A stretch of DNA of 64,000 nucleotides from Modestobacter roseus (GTDB lineage Bacteria > Actinomycetota > Actinomycetes > Mycobacteriales > Geodermatophilaceae). Below, one piece after another: positions 8,390 to 18,711 of the stretch. The DNA lies in contig NZ_VLKF01000001.1 in assembly GCF_007994135.1 (NCBI RefSeq), positions 496,001 through 560,000 of the forward strand, written 5' to 3'. Every line of letters begins with the position of its first letter. Positions within the stretch are counted from its first letter, which is position 1. The position numbers and the translations under genes were made by a program. Below the pieces are notes generated by a model, which saw nothing but the letters and a program-made list of their open reading frames with translations, made no database searches and was not told where the DNA came from.

Positions 8390-9351
8390 TCCGTGGTCAC
8401 CCGCACGGTGACGCCGCGCTCGTCGGTCCAGATGTCGACGTGGTCGCACAGCTGGCGGGCCAGCCACAGGCCCATCCCGCCGCGGGAGAGGTCCTCCCCG
8501 TGCGCCGGCCCGTAACCCGCGAACGGGTCACCGGGGCCGGTGCCGCCGTCGGACACGGTGCACACCACCGTGCCGCCGTCCGCCCAGACCCGGACGTCGG
8601 CCGGCGGGCGGCCGTGCACCAGCGCGTTGGTGACCAGCTCGTCGATCGCGAGCAGCAGGTCGTCGGTCGCGTCGGGGGAGCGGTCCAGGCCGGCGAGCAG
8701 CGGGACCAGGGCGTGCCGGACCGCACCCGGGCGGGTCACCCCATCGGCGGACAGCAGCGGGGGTGCGGCCTGCAGCGGCTCGGTGGGCACGGGCAGCTGC
8801 GCCAACAGCTGCTCGGCGGCCTGGAACTCCGGGTTGGGGCGCCGGCCCCGAGCGGCGTGCACGTGCCGGTGGGTGCAGTGCGCCCAGCGGACCACCTGCG
8901 CGGGCAGCTCCCCGGTGTCCTGCAGGCACAGGAACCACACCGGGCAGCCGGCCAGCGCGTGCTCGACCACCGCCTCGTACCGCTGCCACTCCAGCCAGTC
9001 GCGGTCACCCGGCCCGCCGGCGATCTCGGCGATCACCCGCAGCCGCCGGCCGGGGGGCAGCTCGGCCCCGGCCACCAGCTTCCGGAACGCGGTCAGGGTC
9101 GCCGGGGTGCGCCGCCCGTAGACGTCCCGCTGGTCGAGGAAGGTGAGGCCGGGCGGCTGCCCGAGCGCGGCACGGAGGGCGTCGGCCACGGGTTCGCCGG
9201 TGACCACCACCACCGGGTCGCCGGCGGCCAGGCCCTCGCGGGCGAAGGGGAGAGCGACCTCGACCAGCCCGGCCGCAGAGTCGGCGAAGGCGACGTCGTG
9301 CAGCGGGCCACCCGAGGCGGGCGCTGCCAGACCGGCCGCGGACACGGTCAC
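8374..9351 (-). CDS. MEDS sensor-HATPase anti-sigma regulatory protein
   Basis: A 325-residue cytoplasmic protein with two parts. Residues about 15-185 match the MEDS (methanogen/methylotroph DcmR-like sensory) domain, with the strands LPFAREGLAAGDPVVVVTG and LRVIAEIAGGPGDRDWLEWQRYEAVVEHAL. Residues about 210-322 are an RsbW-type HATPase, with the N-box DELVTNALVHG, the DGG loop (SDGGTGPGDPF) and the lid GGMGLWLARQL. This arrangement is common in actinobacterial partner-switching regulators, where the kinase-like domain binds a sigma factor or a STAS antagonist. Start is GTG at 9351. Confidence 0.85.
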   Translation of the reverse strand: MTVSAAGLAAPASGGPLHDVAFADSAAGLVEVALPFAREGLAAGDPVVVVTGEPVADALRAALGQPPGLTFLDQRDVYGRRTPATLTAFRKLVAGAELPPGRRLRVIAEIAGGPGDRDWLEWQRYEAVVEHALAGCPVWFLCLQDTGELPAQVVRWAHCTHRHVHAARGRRPNPEFQAAEQLLAQLPVPTEPLQAAPPLLSADGVTRPGAVRHALVPLLAGLDRSPDATDDLLLAIDELVTNALVHGRPPADVRVWADGGTVVCTVSDGGTGPGDPFAGYGPAHGEDLSRGGMGLWLARQLCDHVDIWTDERGVTVRVTTELPAR

Positions 9352-9412
9352 GCATCAGTCCCTTGTTCGTCCGGAACCGGCTCTCTGCTGAACCGGTCCC
9401 GCTCCGTGGAGG

Positions 9413-10171
9413 CTACGACAGGGGCAACCCGCCCGCAGCAGGTCGACCGGACGCGTCCCGGGGGAGCTGTCCGGTCTCGGCCAGTTCCTGGGCGAGGTCG
9501 AACAGCTTGGTGTTGGACTGCTGCGACAGGCCGCGCAGCAGCGCGAACGCGTCGGCCGCGGTCATCTTGTACCGCTCCATGAGGATGCCCTGGGCCTGGC
9601 CGATGACCGTCCGGCGTTCGACCGCCTCCTCCAGGTGGCCCGCCCGGCGGGCCGAGGCCAGCACCACCGAGGTCAGCGCGGCGAAGGACTCGGCGTCCTC
9701 CGCCGGCAGCGCGGCCAGGGCCGCCGCGTCGGTGCCGTAGACGTTCAGCGAACCCAGCGGGTGCGCCTGGCTGCCCAGCCGGACGCTGAGCACGCCGGCG
9801 TACCCCGCCTCGGCGACGACCCGCGGTGCCCACTCCGGCCACGGGGTCTCGCCGTCGACCAGGGAGGCGCGGACGAGCGGGCTGCCGGCGGCAGCGTCCA
9901 GGCACGGCCCCTGGGCCAGCTCGTACTGCCACGTGTCGGCCCGCACGGCGCGCTCGCTGGTGGAGGCCACCGTGGCCGGCGTGCTCCCGGGTGCGACCGA
10001 GGTCAGGCTGGCGTCGGTGCACCCGGGCAGCTGCGCGACGGCCGCACCCACCAGCACCTCGAGCGCGTCGGGGCCCCAGGTGCCCCGGCCGAGCGCCTCG
10101 ATGAGCTGGTGGGCGAGCGAGGTCAGGGGGGTGTCGCCGGGGGGCGGCACGGACGGCTGTGCGCCGGACAC
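9413..10171 (-). CDS. GAF-ANTAR domain RNA-binding regulator
   Basis: A 252-residue protein with a GAF sensor domain (about 20-170) and a C-terminal ANTAR domain (about 175-235: ERRTVIGQAQGILMERYKMTAADAFALL). ANTAR domains bind paired RNA hairpins and prevent transcription termination, so this should be a signal-controlled antiterminator. It sits just upstream, on the same strand, of the MEDS-HATPase gene (61-base gap), suggesting a signalling operon. Start is GTG at 10171. The 230 bases upstream up to the tRNA hold no gene. Confidence 0.88.
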   Translation of the reverse strand: MSGAQPSVPPPGDTPLTSLAHQLIEALGRGTWGPDALEVLVGAAVAQLPGCTDASLTSVAPGSTPATVASTSERAVRADTWQYELAQGPCLDAAAGSPLVRASLVDGETPWPEWAPRVVAEAGYAGVLSVRLGSQAHPLGSLNVYGTDAAALAALPAEDAESFAALTSVVLASARRAGHLEEAVERRTVIGQAQGILMERYKMTAADAFALLRGLSQQSNTKLFDLAQELAETGQLPRDASGRPAAGGLPLS

Positions 10172-10402
10172 GTCGATCTCCGAGAGGTCCTGGGCCGCGC
10201 AGGGGCTGTGGGGTCAACCGGCGACGGCGTTCCCGCGGGTGGTCGCACGAGGAGTCGACGACCGCCAGGGGCCCCGCCACTTTACTGGCGCACAACCGAG
10301 TGATGTGGAGGCGGTCGGGTCCGGTGCGCCGGGCCGTTCCCGTGCAGGGCGCCGGCCCGCGAGCCGGCCGCGTCGCGCGACCGTGAGCCAGCAGCTCGAG
10401 GG

Positions 10403-10475
10403 CGCGCCCGGCAGGGATCGAACCTGCGACCAAGTGCTTAGAAGGCACCTGCTCTATCCGCTGAGCTACGGGCGC
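10403..10475 (-). tRNA. tRNA-Arg (anticodon TCT)
   Basis: Read on the minus strand, 73 bases fold as a cloverleaf. The acceptor stem is GCGCCCG/CGGGCGC, the D-arm AGCTC...GAGC, the anticodon stem-loop has loop CTTCTAA giving anticodon TCT, and the T-arm is GCAGG-TTCGATC-CCTGC with discriminator G. CCA is not encoded. It decodes AGA, a rare codon in such GC-rich genomes. Confidence 0.95.
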
Positions 10476-10713
10476 TCGGGCCCGATCATGACATCGGGTC
10501 CGGGCGACCGGGTGGGAACGGTGCCCGGCCGGGACCCGGGGCGTCGCCGTAGCCGACGGCGGCCGGGCCCGCCGGCGGCCGTCCACAGCCGGGGTGCGGG
10601 TCCACATCCCGGCCGCAGCCCTGTCCCGCCCGCGGCGTCCCGGCGACGGTGGGTGCACGCCGGCGGACCGCCGGCCGCGCCGATCCGGCGCCCCACCTCG
10701 TCCGAGGAGCACC

Positions 10714-11238
10714 GTGAAGGAAACCGAGCTCACCGTCGTCGGCAACGTCGTCAACTCCCCGCAGCGCAGCCGGCTGGCCAGTGGCGCCAGCGTCACGAAC
10801 TTCCGGCTGGCCTCCACCTCCCGCCGGTTCGACCGGGAGAGCCAGACCTGGACCGACCACCGCACCCTCTTCCTCGACGTCGAGTGCTGGGGCGACCTGG
10901 GCGGCAACGTCTCGCACACCCTCAGCAAGGGCGACCCGGTGATCGTGGTGGGGGAGCTCTTCACCCACCGGTGGGAGTCCGAGCAGGGCCCGCGCAGCCG
11001 CTCGCAGCTGCGCGCCGAGGCGGTCGGACCCGACCTCTCCCGCGGCGTGGCCGAGTTCCGCCGGACGCCCCGAGCGGCGGCGCCGGCCGGTGCGGTCGAG
11101 GAGCCGCCCGCCGACGCCTACGCCGACCGGTCCACCGATTACGCGCCCGAGGACTACGACGGGGGGCCGGTGACGTTGGACGATGAGACAGCCGACGAGC
11201 TCGGCGACGGCCGCCCGCTGGTCCCGTCGCTGACGTGA
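10714..11238 (+). CDS. Single-stranded DNA-binding protein (paralogue without acidic tip)
   Basis: A 174-residue protein with an N-terminal OB-fold of the bacterial SSB family (about residues 1-105: ELTVVGNVVNSPQRSR, FRLASTSRRFDRESQTW, DVECWGDLGGNVSHTLSKGDPVIVVG). The C-terminal tail is acidic in the middle but ends GDGRPLVPSLT, lacking the DDxxPF tip through which canonical SSB recruits replication and repair proteins. This therefore looks like a secondary SSB rather than the replicative one. The GTG at 10714 is preceded by GAGGAG. Confidence 0.85.
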   Translation: MKETELTVVGNVVNSPQRSRLASGASVTNFRLASTSRRFDRESQTWTDHRTLFLDVECWGDLGGNVSHTLSKGDPVIVVGELFTHRWESEQGPRSRSQLRAEAVGPDLSRGVAEFRRTPRAAAPAGAVEEPPADAYADRSTDYAPEDYDGGPVTLDDETADELGDGRPLVPSLT

Positions 11239-11239
11239 G

Positions 11240-11256
11240 CCTCCCGAACTGGGAGG
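11240..11256 (+). terminator. Short hairpin after the SSB gene
   Basis: CCTCCC-GAACT-GGGAGG forms a 6-bp stem two bases after the SSB stop codon. It is weak but well placed to end the SSB transcript before the ettA promoter region. Confidence 0.4.
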
Positions 11257-11351
11257 ATCGGCGCTGAGAACGCAGGTGGCGGGGCGGGCGACGGAGACCC
11301 CGGTGCCCGCCCTGCTCCCGATCGCGACCTGACGGAAGGCTCGACAGCCCA

Positions 11352-13022
<1,671 letters not shown>

Positions 13023-13089
13023 CGGGGACCGCCTCCAGCACGTCGACCGGCCGGTCGGGGCAGCAGCTCCGGCCGGCCGGCGGCGTCTG

Positions 13090-13521
13090 TCAGGCGGTCC
13101 CGAAGCGGGACACGAACCGGGCCTGACCGCGGGTCTCCACCGCGTGCCGCCGGTAGTGGCTGCGCACGTAGGCCACCGCCCGGGCCGCGGGCAGCCCGTC
13201 CAGCACGGCCAGGCAGGCCAGCGCCGTCCCGGTCCGGCCGGTGCCGCCGGCGCACGCCACCTCCACCCGCTCGGTGGCCGCCCGGTCCCACACCTCCAGC
13301 AGCGCGTGCCGCAGGTCGCCGGGGGCGGTGGGCAACCGGAAGTCCGGCCACCGCACCCAGCGGGTCTCCCACGGCACCGGGCACGGTGCGCGGCCCAGCA
13401 GGTAGACGCCGAAGACCGGTTCCGGGCCCGCCGGCAGCGTCTGCCGCAGCCCGCGGCCGCGCACCCGACGCCCCGAGGGCAGCACCAGCACACCGGGCTC
13501 GCTGTCGTCCCACGGGTCCAT
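13090..13521 (-). CDS. Protein-tyrosine-phosphatase-like protein
   Basis: A 143-residue protein with the phosphatase P-loop CAGGTGRTG: Cys90 and Arg96 in the CX5R arrangement, followed by Thr. WPD at 58-60 could supply the general acid. The small size and loop resemble bacterial dual-specificity phosphatases related to protein-tyrosine phosphatases. The protein is cytoplasmic and the substrate unknown. It converges on ettA across 67 bases of GC-rich DNA. Confidence 0.8.
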   Translation of the reverse strand: MDPWDDSEPGVLVLPSGRRVRGRGLRQTLPAGPEPVFGVYLLGRAPCPVPWETRWVRWPDFRLPTAPGDLRHALLEVWDRAATERVEVACAGGTGRTGTALACLAVLDGLPAARAVAYVRSHYRRHAVETRGQARFVSRFGTA

Positions 13522-13593
13522 GACCGCACCGTAGGCCGGGCAGGCCGTGGCGGGAACGGGTCCGTGCTCGGCGCCGGTCGGTCATGAGGCAGG

Positions 13594-14007
13594 GTGACCG
13601 CCGTGAGGCACACCGTCGCCGTCCCGATGCGCTGGTCGGACATGGACGCTTACCAGCACGTCAACAACGTGGCCTTCCTCGGCTACTTCGAGACGGCTCG
13701 GGTCGACCTGTTCTTCGACCAGCCGACGCACGACGAGGAGACCGGGCTGCGTCGCGGGATCGTCGTCGCCAGCCACCAGATCGCCTACAAGCGCCCGGTG
13801 GTCTACAGCGCCGACCCGCTGCGGATCCAGATCTGGGTGTCCGGCGTGCGGGCCGCCTCCTTCACCTGCCACTACGAGCTGTTCGACCACGGCGAGCTCG
13901 CCGTCACCGGCAGCACGGTGCTGGTGCCCTTCGACTTCGCGATCAACCGCCCGCGCCGGCTCACGGCCGCGGAGAAGGTGTTCCTCGCCGCCCACCACGA
14001 CGACTGA
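13594..14007 (+). CDS. Acyl-CoA thioesterase, 4HBT/YbgC-type hotdog fold
   Basis: A 137-residue single-hotdog protein. The active-site stretch RWSDMDAYQHVNN matches the 4-hydroxybenzoyl-CoA thioesterase pattern, with Asp18 as the expected catalytic residue, followed by the long helix YFETARVDLFF. It should hydrolyse a short or aromatic acyl-CoA as a homotetramer in the cytoplasm. Start is GTG at 13594; a second GTG at 13603 lies 7 bases after a CAGGGT hexamer and could be a leaderless start. Confidence 0.85.
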   Translation: MTAVRHTVAVPMRWSDMDAYQHVNNVAFLGYFETARVDLFFDQPTHDEETGLRRGIVVASHQIAYKRPVVYSADPLRIQIWVSGVRAASFTCHYELFDHGELAVTGSTVLVPFDFAINRPRRLTAAEKVFLAAHHDD

Positions 14008-14026
14008 CGCCGTCCCCGCGCCGGCC

Positions 14027-14071
14027 CCCGGCCGGCTTTCGGCGCCGGGACCCGGCCGGCTTTCGGCGCCG
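14027..14071. repeat. Two tandem copies of a palindromic 21-mer
   Basis: A 21-base unit (CCCGGCCGGCTTTCGGCGCC plus G) occurs at 14027-14047 and again at 14051-14071. The second copy continues into GAAAG, so that CTTTCGGCGCCGAAAG is a perfect 16-base palindrome. It lies between convergent genes. The core TTCGGCGCCGAA recurs at 29824-29871, suggesting a dispersed REP-like family. Confidence 0.6.
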
Positions 14072-14088
14072 AAAGCTGGTGGGGCGGG

Positions 14089-14616
14089 TCAGTCGGGGAG
14101 GACGACGGTGCGGGGGACCGGACGGTCGGCGCCGGTCGGGGCTCCACGGCGGGCGGCCTCCGCGTCGTCCACGGCTCGGACGGCGGCGCCCCCGGTGACC
14201 TCACCGGCGCCGAACACCGCCGCGTTGATCCCGCCCCGGGAGGCCATCGCCCTGACCAGCCGCACGCCGGTCAGCCGCTCCAGGTGGGCGCACGGCGGGC
14301 ACCGCTTGGTGCCGAACAGCAGCACGTCCCCGACCAGGAACCACCGCCCCACCAGCGCGGGCAGGTCGACGCCCCGGGTGACCAGGTTGCGCCGGGTCCA
14401 GCCGGGGGAGAGATCGACGCCGGCTTCGGCCGCCACCGCCGCGACGTCGTCGGCGTCGATCAGCGTGACCTGCTTCACCTGCAGCGGGTACCGCGCCCAC
14501 GTGCCGCCACCCGCGGCGTAGCGGTCCCCGGCCAGCCCGACGCCGGGCACCGCGGGCACCGAGTCACGGCGCACCATCGGCGCCGCGGCCACCGGCGCCG
14601 TCCAGATCTCCCGCAC
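14089..14616 (-). CDS. MOSC domain-containing protein
   Basis: A 175-residue MOSC (molybdenum cofactor sulfurase C-terminal) domain protein. It begins VREIWTAPVAAAPM and has the conserved GVGLAGDRYAAGGGTW segment near 30-45, the NLVTRGVDL strand near 84, and the Cys-containing KRCPPCAHLERLTG near 121-134 that marks the family. MOSC proteins handle activated sulfur or act in molybdoenzyme reactions; the specific reaction is unknown. The GTG at 14616 is preferred because the upstream frame crosses the bioY terminator. Confidence 0.8.
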   Translation of the reverse strand: MREIWTAPVAAAPMVRRDSVPAVPGVGLAGDRYAAGGGTWARYPLQVKQVTLIDADDVAAVAAEAGVDLSPGWTRRNLVTRGVDLPALVGRWFLVGDVLLFGTKRCPPCAHLERLTGVRLVRAMASRGGINAAVFGAGEVTGGAAVRAVDDAEAARRGAPTGADRPVPRTVVLPD

Positions 14617-14640
14617 CCGCCCGGTCCCGGACGCAGGACG

Positions 14641-14677
14641 CCCCGCGCCGGTGCCCGGGGTGGGCACCGGCGCGGGG
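14641..14677 (-). terminator. Strong hairpin terminator after bioY
   Basis: A perfect 16-bp inverted repeat (CCCCGCGCCGGTGCCC and its complement) with loop GGGGT. It is 19 bases past the bioY stop and just upstream of the MOSC start, so on the minus strand it should end bioY transcription. No U-tract. Confidence 0.75.
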
Positions 14678-14696
14678 CGGTCGGGGAACGGCTGGG

Positions 14697-15296
14697 TCAG
14701 CGGGTGCGGTCCGCCGCGAGCCAGGCGCCGCGGAACGCCAGCGCGGCGACGCCGGCCTTGACCACGCCACCGAGGATGAACGGGTAGAAGCCCGCCTCCA
14801 GGGCCTGGGACGCCGTCAGGCCGGCGCTGACCGCCAGCCACGGCACGCCCACGGCGAAGACCACGAGCTGACCGGCGGCGAACAGCGGCAGCGCCTGCCA
14901 GATCTTCCGGTCCGCGCCGCGGCGGGCGGCCAGCCCGATCAGGAACGCGGCCGGCAGGAAGCCCACGACGTACCCGCCGGTGGCGCCGAAGACGACGTCG
15001 AAGCCGCCGCTGGCCTCGGAGTAGAAGGGCAGCCCGACCAGCGCGCACAGAATGTACAGCGCCTGCACCGCGACGCCGCGGACCGGGCCGAGGGCGCCCG
15101 CGGTGAGCACGACGGCCAGCGTCTGGCCGGTGATCGGCACCGGGGACCCCGGGACCGGGACCGACACCTGCGCGAGCGCCGCGGTCAGCAGCACCCCCAG
15201 GGCGACGAGGACGGCGGTGCGGGCGCGGCTGGCCGGGACCAGGTCGGCGAGGACCAGCCGGCGGGACGGCAGCGCGGGCATCGAGGCGGTGGCCAC
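14697..15296 (-). CDS. bioY: Biotin transporter BioY (ECF-type substrate-binding membrane protein)
   Basis: A 199-residue, strongly hydrophobic protein with about six membrane helices. It has the BioY signature loop VPVPGSPVPITGQTLAVVLTAGALGP near residues 46-72 and GGFDVVFGATGGYVVGF near 97-113. BioY is the S-component of energy-coupling-factor biotin importers and also works with a shared or no energising module in some bacteria. No bioM or bioN gene adjoins it here. An ATG start is used, with GGAGG-type bases upstream. Confidence 0.92.
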   Translation of the reverse strand: MATASMPALPSRRLVLADLVPASRARTAVLVALGVLLTAALAQVSVPVPGSPVPITGQTLAVVLTAGALGPVRGVAVQALYILCALVGLPFYSEASGGFDVVFGATGGYVVGFLPAAFLIGLAARRGADRKIWQALPLFAAGQLVVFAVGVPWLAVSAGLTASQALEAGFYPFILGGVVKAGVAALAFRGAWLAADRTR

Positions 15297-15394
15297 GGGA
15301 CCTCCTGGAGCGCAGGGAGGGGCGTGATCGCCCCCGATCGGGGAGTGAGTCTGCCCTACCGCCGGGGTGGCGGGGTCGCCCGGTCAGCCGCCGG

Positions 15395-16978
15395 TCACGC
15401 CTGCAGCCAGACCGCCCCGTCGTCCGGCACGGTCCCGTCGGTCACCGGCTCGCTGGCCAGCAGCACCTGCCCCTCGGGGAGCGGCACCGGGCCACCGGAG
15501 AGGTTGAGCAGGCAGACCAGCCCGCCGGGCCGACGGAAAGCCAGGCAGCCGTCCGGCGCGGGCAGCCACTCCAGCCCGTCGCCGGTGAAGGCGGGGGAGC
15601 CCCGACGCAGCCGGAGCGCCACCCGGTACAGCGACAGCATCGAGTCGGGGTCCTGCTCCTGGGCCTCGACGGTCAGCGGCGCCCAGCCCGCGGGCATGGG
15701 CAGCCAGGTGTCCGGCGTGGTGGAGAAGCCGTAGGAGGGCTGGTCGCCCGACCAGGGAACCGGCACCCGGCAGCCGTCGCGGCCCCGCTCGGTGTGCCCG
15801 GAGCGCTCCCAGATCGGGTCCTGCAGCACCTCGTCGGGCAGGTCGACGTCGGGCATGCCGAGCTCGTCGCCGTTGTAGACGTAGGCCACGCCGGGCAGCG
15901 CCAGTTGCAGCAGCGCCGCGGCGCGGGCCCGGCGGGTGCCGACCGCGCCACCGCCGTAGCGGGTGACGTGGCGGGGACGGTCGTGGTTGCTCAGCACCCA
16001 GCAGGCCGGCGCCGGGGTGCTCGCCACCGTCGCCAGCGAGTGCTCGACGGCGCTGCGCAGCTCCGCGGCGTCCCAGTCGGCGGTGAGCAGCCGGAAGTTG
16101 AACGCCAGGTGCAGCTCGTCGGGGCGCAGGTACTGGGCCAGCCGCTCGTCGTCGAACACCCAGACCTCGCCGACGGCCATCCGGTCGGGGTAGCGGTCCA
16201 GCACCGCCCGCACCCGCTGGTGCAGCTGGTGCACGTGGTCCTGGTCGAACCGCAGGTCACCCGGGCCGTCGTCGGCGAACAGGCCGGTGTCCTCGGCGGG
16301 CACCATGTCCGGCAGGCCGGCGGGCTTGGCCATCCCGTGCGCGACGTCGATCCGGAAGCCGTCGACCCCGCGGTCCAGCCAGAAGCCCAGCGTCTCCTCC
16401 AGGTCGGCGACGACCTCGGGGTTCGCGTAGTCCAGGTCCGGCTGCTCCGGCGCGAACAGGTGCAGGTACCACTGCCCGTCGGGCACCCGGGTCCACGCCG
16501 GCCCGCCGAACACCGAGGGCCAGTTGTTCGGCGGCTCCACGCCGTCCGGCCCGCGGCCGTCGCGGAAGAAGTAGCGGGCCCGGGCAGCCGATCCCGGCGG
16601 TGCGGTCAGCGCCTCGGCGAACCACTCGTGGTCGTGCGAGCTGTGGTTGGGGACCAGGTCGATGGTCACCCGGATGCCGCGGGCGTGCGCGTCGGCCAGC
16701 AGGGCGTCGAACGCTGCGAGGTCGCCGAACACCGGCTCCACGTCCCGGGGGTCGGCGACGTCGTATCCGTGGTCGTGCATCGGCGAGGGGTAGAACGGCG
16801 TGATCCACAGCGCGTCGACGCCCAGCTCGGTCAGGTAGGGGAGCCGGGACCGGATGCCCGCCAGGTCCCCCACGCCGTCACCGGTGCCGTCGGCGAAGCT
16901 GCGCACGTAGACCTGGTAGAAGACCGCCTCCCGCCACCAGTCGGCGTCGGGGCGGGGGGACGTCGGGACCGTGGTCAC
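15395..16978 (-). CDS. Alpha-glucosidase, glycoside hydrolase family 13
   Basis: A 527-residue cytoplasmic GH13 enzyme. Catalytic residues are Asp211 (GFRIDVAHG), Glu271 (AVGEVWVF) and Asp333 (LSNHDRPRH). The N-terminal WWREAVFYQVYVRSFADGTGDG and PFYPSPMHDHGYDV segments are typical of the oligo-1,6-/alpha-1,4-glucosidase group (GH13_23/30-like). It should release glucose from maltose-type oligosaccharides. No signal peptide is present. GlbO lies just upstream on the same strand (28-base gap), so the two may share a transcript. Confidence 0.88.
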   Translation of the reverse strand: MTTVPTSPRPDADWWREAVFYQVYVRSFADGTGDGVGDLAGIRSRLPYLTELGVDALWITPFYPSPMHDHGYDVADPRDVEPVFGDLAAFDALLADAHARGIRVTIDLVPNHSSHDHEWFAEALTAPPGSAARARYFFRDGRGPDGVEPPNNWPSVFGGPAWTRVPDGQWYLHLFAPEQPDLDYANPEVVADLEETLGFWLDRGVDGFRIDVAHGMAKPAGLPDMVPAEDTGLFADDGPGDLRFDQDHVHQLHQRVRAVLDRYPDRMAVGEVWVFDDERLAQYLRPDELHLAFNFRLLTADWDAAELRSAVEHSLATVASTPAPACWVLSNHDRPRHVTRYGGGAVGTRRARAAALLQLALPGVAYVYNGDELGMPDVDLPDEVLQDPIWERSGHTERGRDGCRVPVPWSGDQPSYGFSTTPDTWLPMPAGWAPLTVEAQEQDPDSMLSLYRVALRLRRGSPAFTGDGLEWLPAPDGCLAFRRPGGLVCLLNLSGGPVPLPEGQVLLASEPVTDGTVPDDGAVWLQA

Positions 16979-17006
16979 CGGGCTCCTCGGGGTGTCGTGG
17001 GGCGCG

Positions 17007-17405
17007 TCAGCGGTTCCGCATGCTCTGGGCCGCCATGACCAGGTAACCCCACAACGTCGCGTCCTGCTCGTCGGTGAGCTCCAGCGAGTCGACCGCGTCC
17101 CGCATGTGCCGCAGCCACGCGTCCTGCGCCGCCTCGTCGACGGCGAACGGCGCGTGCCGCATCCGCAGCCGCGGGTGGCCGCGGTTCTCCGAGTACGTCG
17201 TCGGCCCGCCCCAGTACTGCTCCAGGAACATCCGCAGCCGGGTCTCCGCGCCCTCCCAGTCGTCGGCGGGGTACATGGGCCGCAGCACCGGGTCCTCGCG
17301 CACCCCGGCGTAGAACCGGGCGACGAGCGCCCGGAACGTGGGTTCGCCGCCGACCTCGTCGTAGAAGGTGCGCGCCGAGGGCAGCGACCGGCTGGTCTCG
17401 CTCAT
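17007..17405 (-). CDS. glbO: Group II truncated haemoglobin (GlbO-like)
   Basis: A 132-residue globin. The proximal haem ligand is His84 (RMRHAPF). Tyr32 (B10), Tyr45 (CD1, in RPMYPADDW) and Trp97 (G8) match the distal pocket of the group II trHbO class, which binds O2 tightly and handles peroxide or reactive nitrogen species. Its ATG overlaps the stop of the upstream MFS gene by four bases (ATGA), indicating translational coupling. Confidence 0.92.
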   Translation of the reverse strand: MSETSRSLPSARTFYDEVGGEPTFRALVARFYAGVREDPVLRPMYPADDWEGAETRLRMFLEQYWGGPTTYSENRGHPRLRMRHAPFAVDEAAQDAWLRHMRDAVDSLELTDEQDATLWGYLVMAAQSMRNR

Positions 17406-18649
17406 GTCCTCGATCGTCCCTCAGCCGGGTCCGGGCGCGGCACCCGGCCGTCGGTGCGCCGTCCGGGCCGGGTGCGGTGCAGGCCGACCAGCGGCCCGGC
17501 GAGCGCGACCAGGCCGATGCCGCCGGCCAGCGCGACCACGGTGCCCGGCGCCAGCACCTCGGCGCCGAGCCCGGCCAGCACCACCCCGATCCCCTGCACG
17601 CCCGACAGGCCGGCGACCGCGACACCGAACGCCCGGCCGCGGTACGCGCTGGGCACGGCCTGCACGAACGCCACGTTCAGCGGGATGTTGCTGGCCCCGC
17701 CGAGCCCGGCGACGAACAGCAACCCCAGGACGACGACGTAGGCCGCCGACCCGGTGCCCAGCCACAGCGGGGTGAGCCCGGCCAGCAGCACCCCGGCCAG
17801 CGAGAGGACCAGCAGGGGCACCAGCAGCCGGTCCCGCACGTGCGGGGGGCAGAAGCGGCCCACCAGCAGCCCGCCGAGCGCGGTGCCGGCCGGGTTGGCG
17901 GCCAGCAGCAGGCCCGCGGCGGCGGCGGTGCCCTGCAGCTGCAGGGCCCACGGGGTGGCGATCCCCTCCGGGGCGTTGATGAACAGGGCGCCCACCCAGA
18001 GCACCGCCACGATCGCCAGCAGCCGCGGGGACCCGGCGATGAACCGCACCCCGCCCGCGGTGTCCCGCCAGAGCGAGCCGGCCTCCCCCTCGGCCGCCGG
18101 CGCGGGCCGGCGCCGCAGGCCGTGGGTCAGCCAGACCGCCGAGACGGCGAAGGTGGCGGCGTTGATCAGCAGGGCCGCGGAGGGCGACAGCGCGGTGATC
18201 AGCGCACCGCCCAGCAGGAAGCCGATCAGCTGGCTGGCCTGGCTCGCGACGCCGGTGAGCGAGGTGCCCACCGCGTAGCGGTCGCCCTCCAGCACGTCGG
18301 CCATCAGCGCCGACCGGGCGGCCTCGAACGGCGGGGCGCAGAGCGCCACGAGCAGCAGCAGCCCCAGGAGCACGGGCAGCGGCGTGCCCGGGACCGCCAT
18401 GCCGGCGACCAGCACGGCGCGGGCGACGTCGCTGGTGATCAGCACCCGGTGCCGCGGGAACCGGTCGGCGAGCGAGGCCAGCACCGGCCCGACGAGCACC
18501 CACGGCAGGTAGCTGATGGCGAAGGTGATCGCGGAGAGCAGCGCCGAGTCGGTGCGCTGGTAGACCAGCACGGTCAGCGCGACCCGGGCGAGCTCGTCGC
18601 CGATCGTGGAGAGCGTGAAGGAGCCGAACAGCGGCCGGAACTCGGCCAC
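17402..18649 (-). CDS. MFS transporter
   Basis: About 415 residues with 11-12 hydrophobic helices. It has the MFS loop [13 protein letters not shown] after the second helix and a central break near [13 protein letters not shown]. The fold and the [29 protein letters not shown] start resemble the DHA3/enterobactin-exporter-like branch, so drug or siderophore efflux is possible but unproven. The GTG at 18649 is the first good start below the MscS stop at 18712; a longer form reaching into the 62-base gap cannot be ruled out. The stop overlaps the glbO start. Confidence 0.82.
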   Translation of the reverse strand: MAEFRPLFGSFTLSTIGDELARVALTVLVYQRTDSALLSAITFAISYLPWVLVGPVLASLADRFPRHRVLITSDVARAVLVAGMAVPGTPLPVLLGLLLLVALCAPPFEAARSALMADVLEGDRYAVGTSLTGVASQASQLIGFLLGGALITALSPSAALLINAATFAVSAVWLTHGLRRRPAPAAEGEAGSLWRDTAGGVRFIAGSPRLLAIVAVLWVGALFINAPEGIATPWALQLQGTAAAAGLLLAANPAGTALGGLLVGRFCPPHVRDRLLVPLLVLSLAGVLLAGLTPLWLGTGSAAYVVVLGLLFVAGLGGASNIPLNVAFVQAVPSAYRGRAFGVAVAGLSGVQGIGVVLAGLGAEVLAPGTVVALAGGIGLVALAGPLVGLHRTRPGRRTDGRVPRPDPAEGRSRT

Positions 18650-18711
18650 CGCGAAGACCTGCCCGAACGTGGCCGGGCGGCCGGTGGGGTGGTCCCGGCC
18701 GGGGCGGCGGC

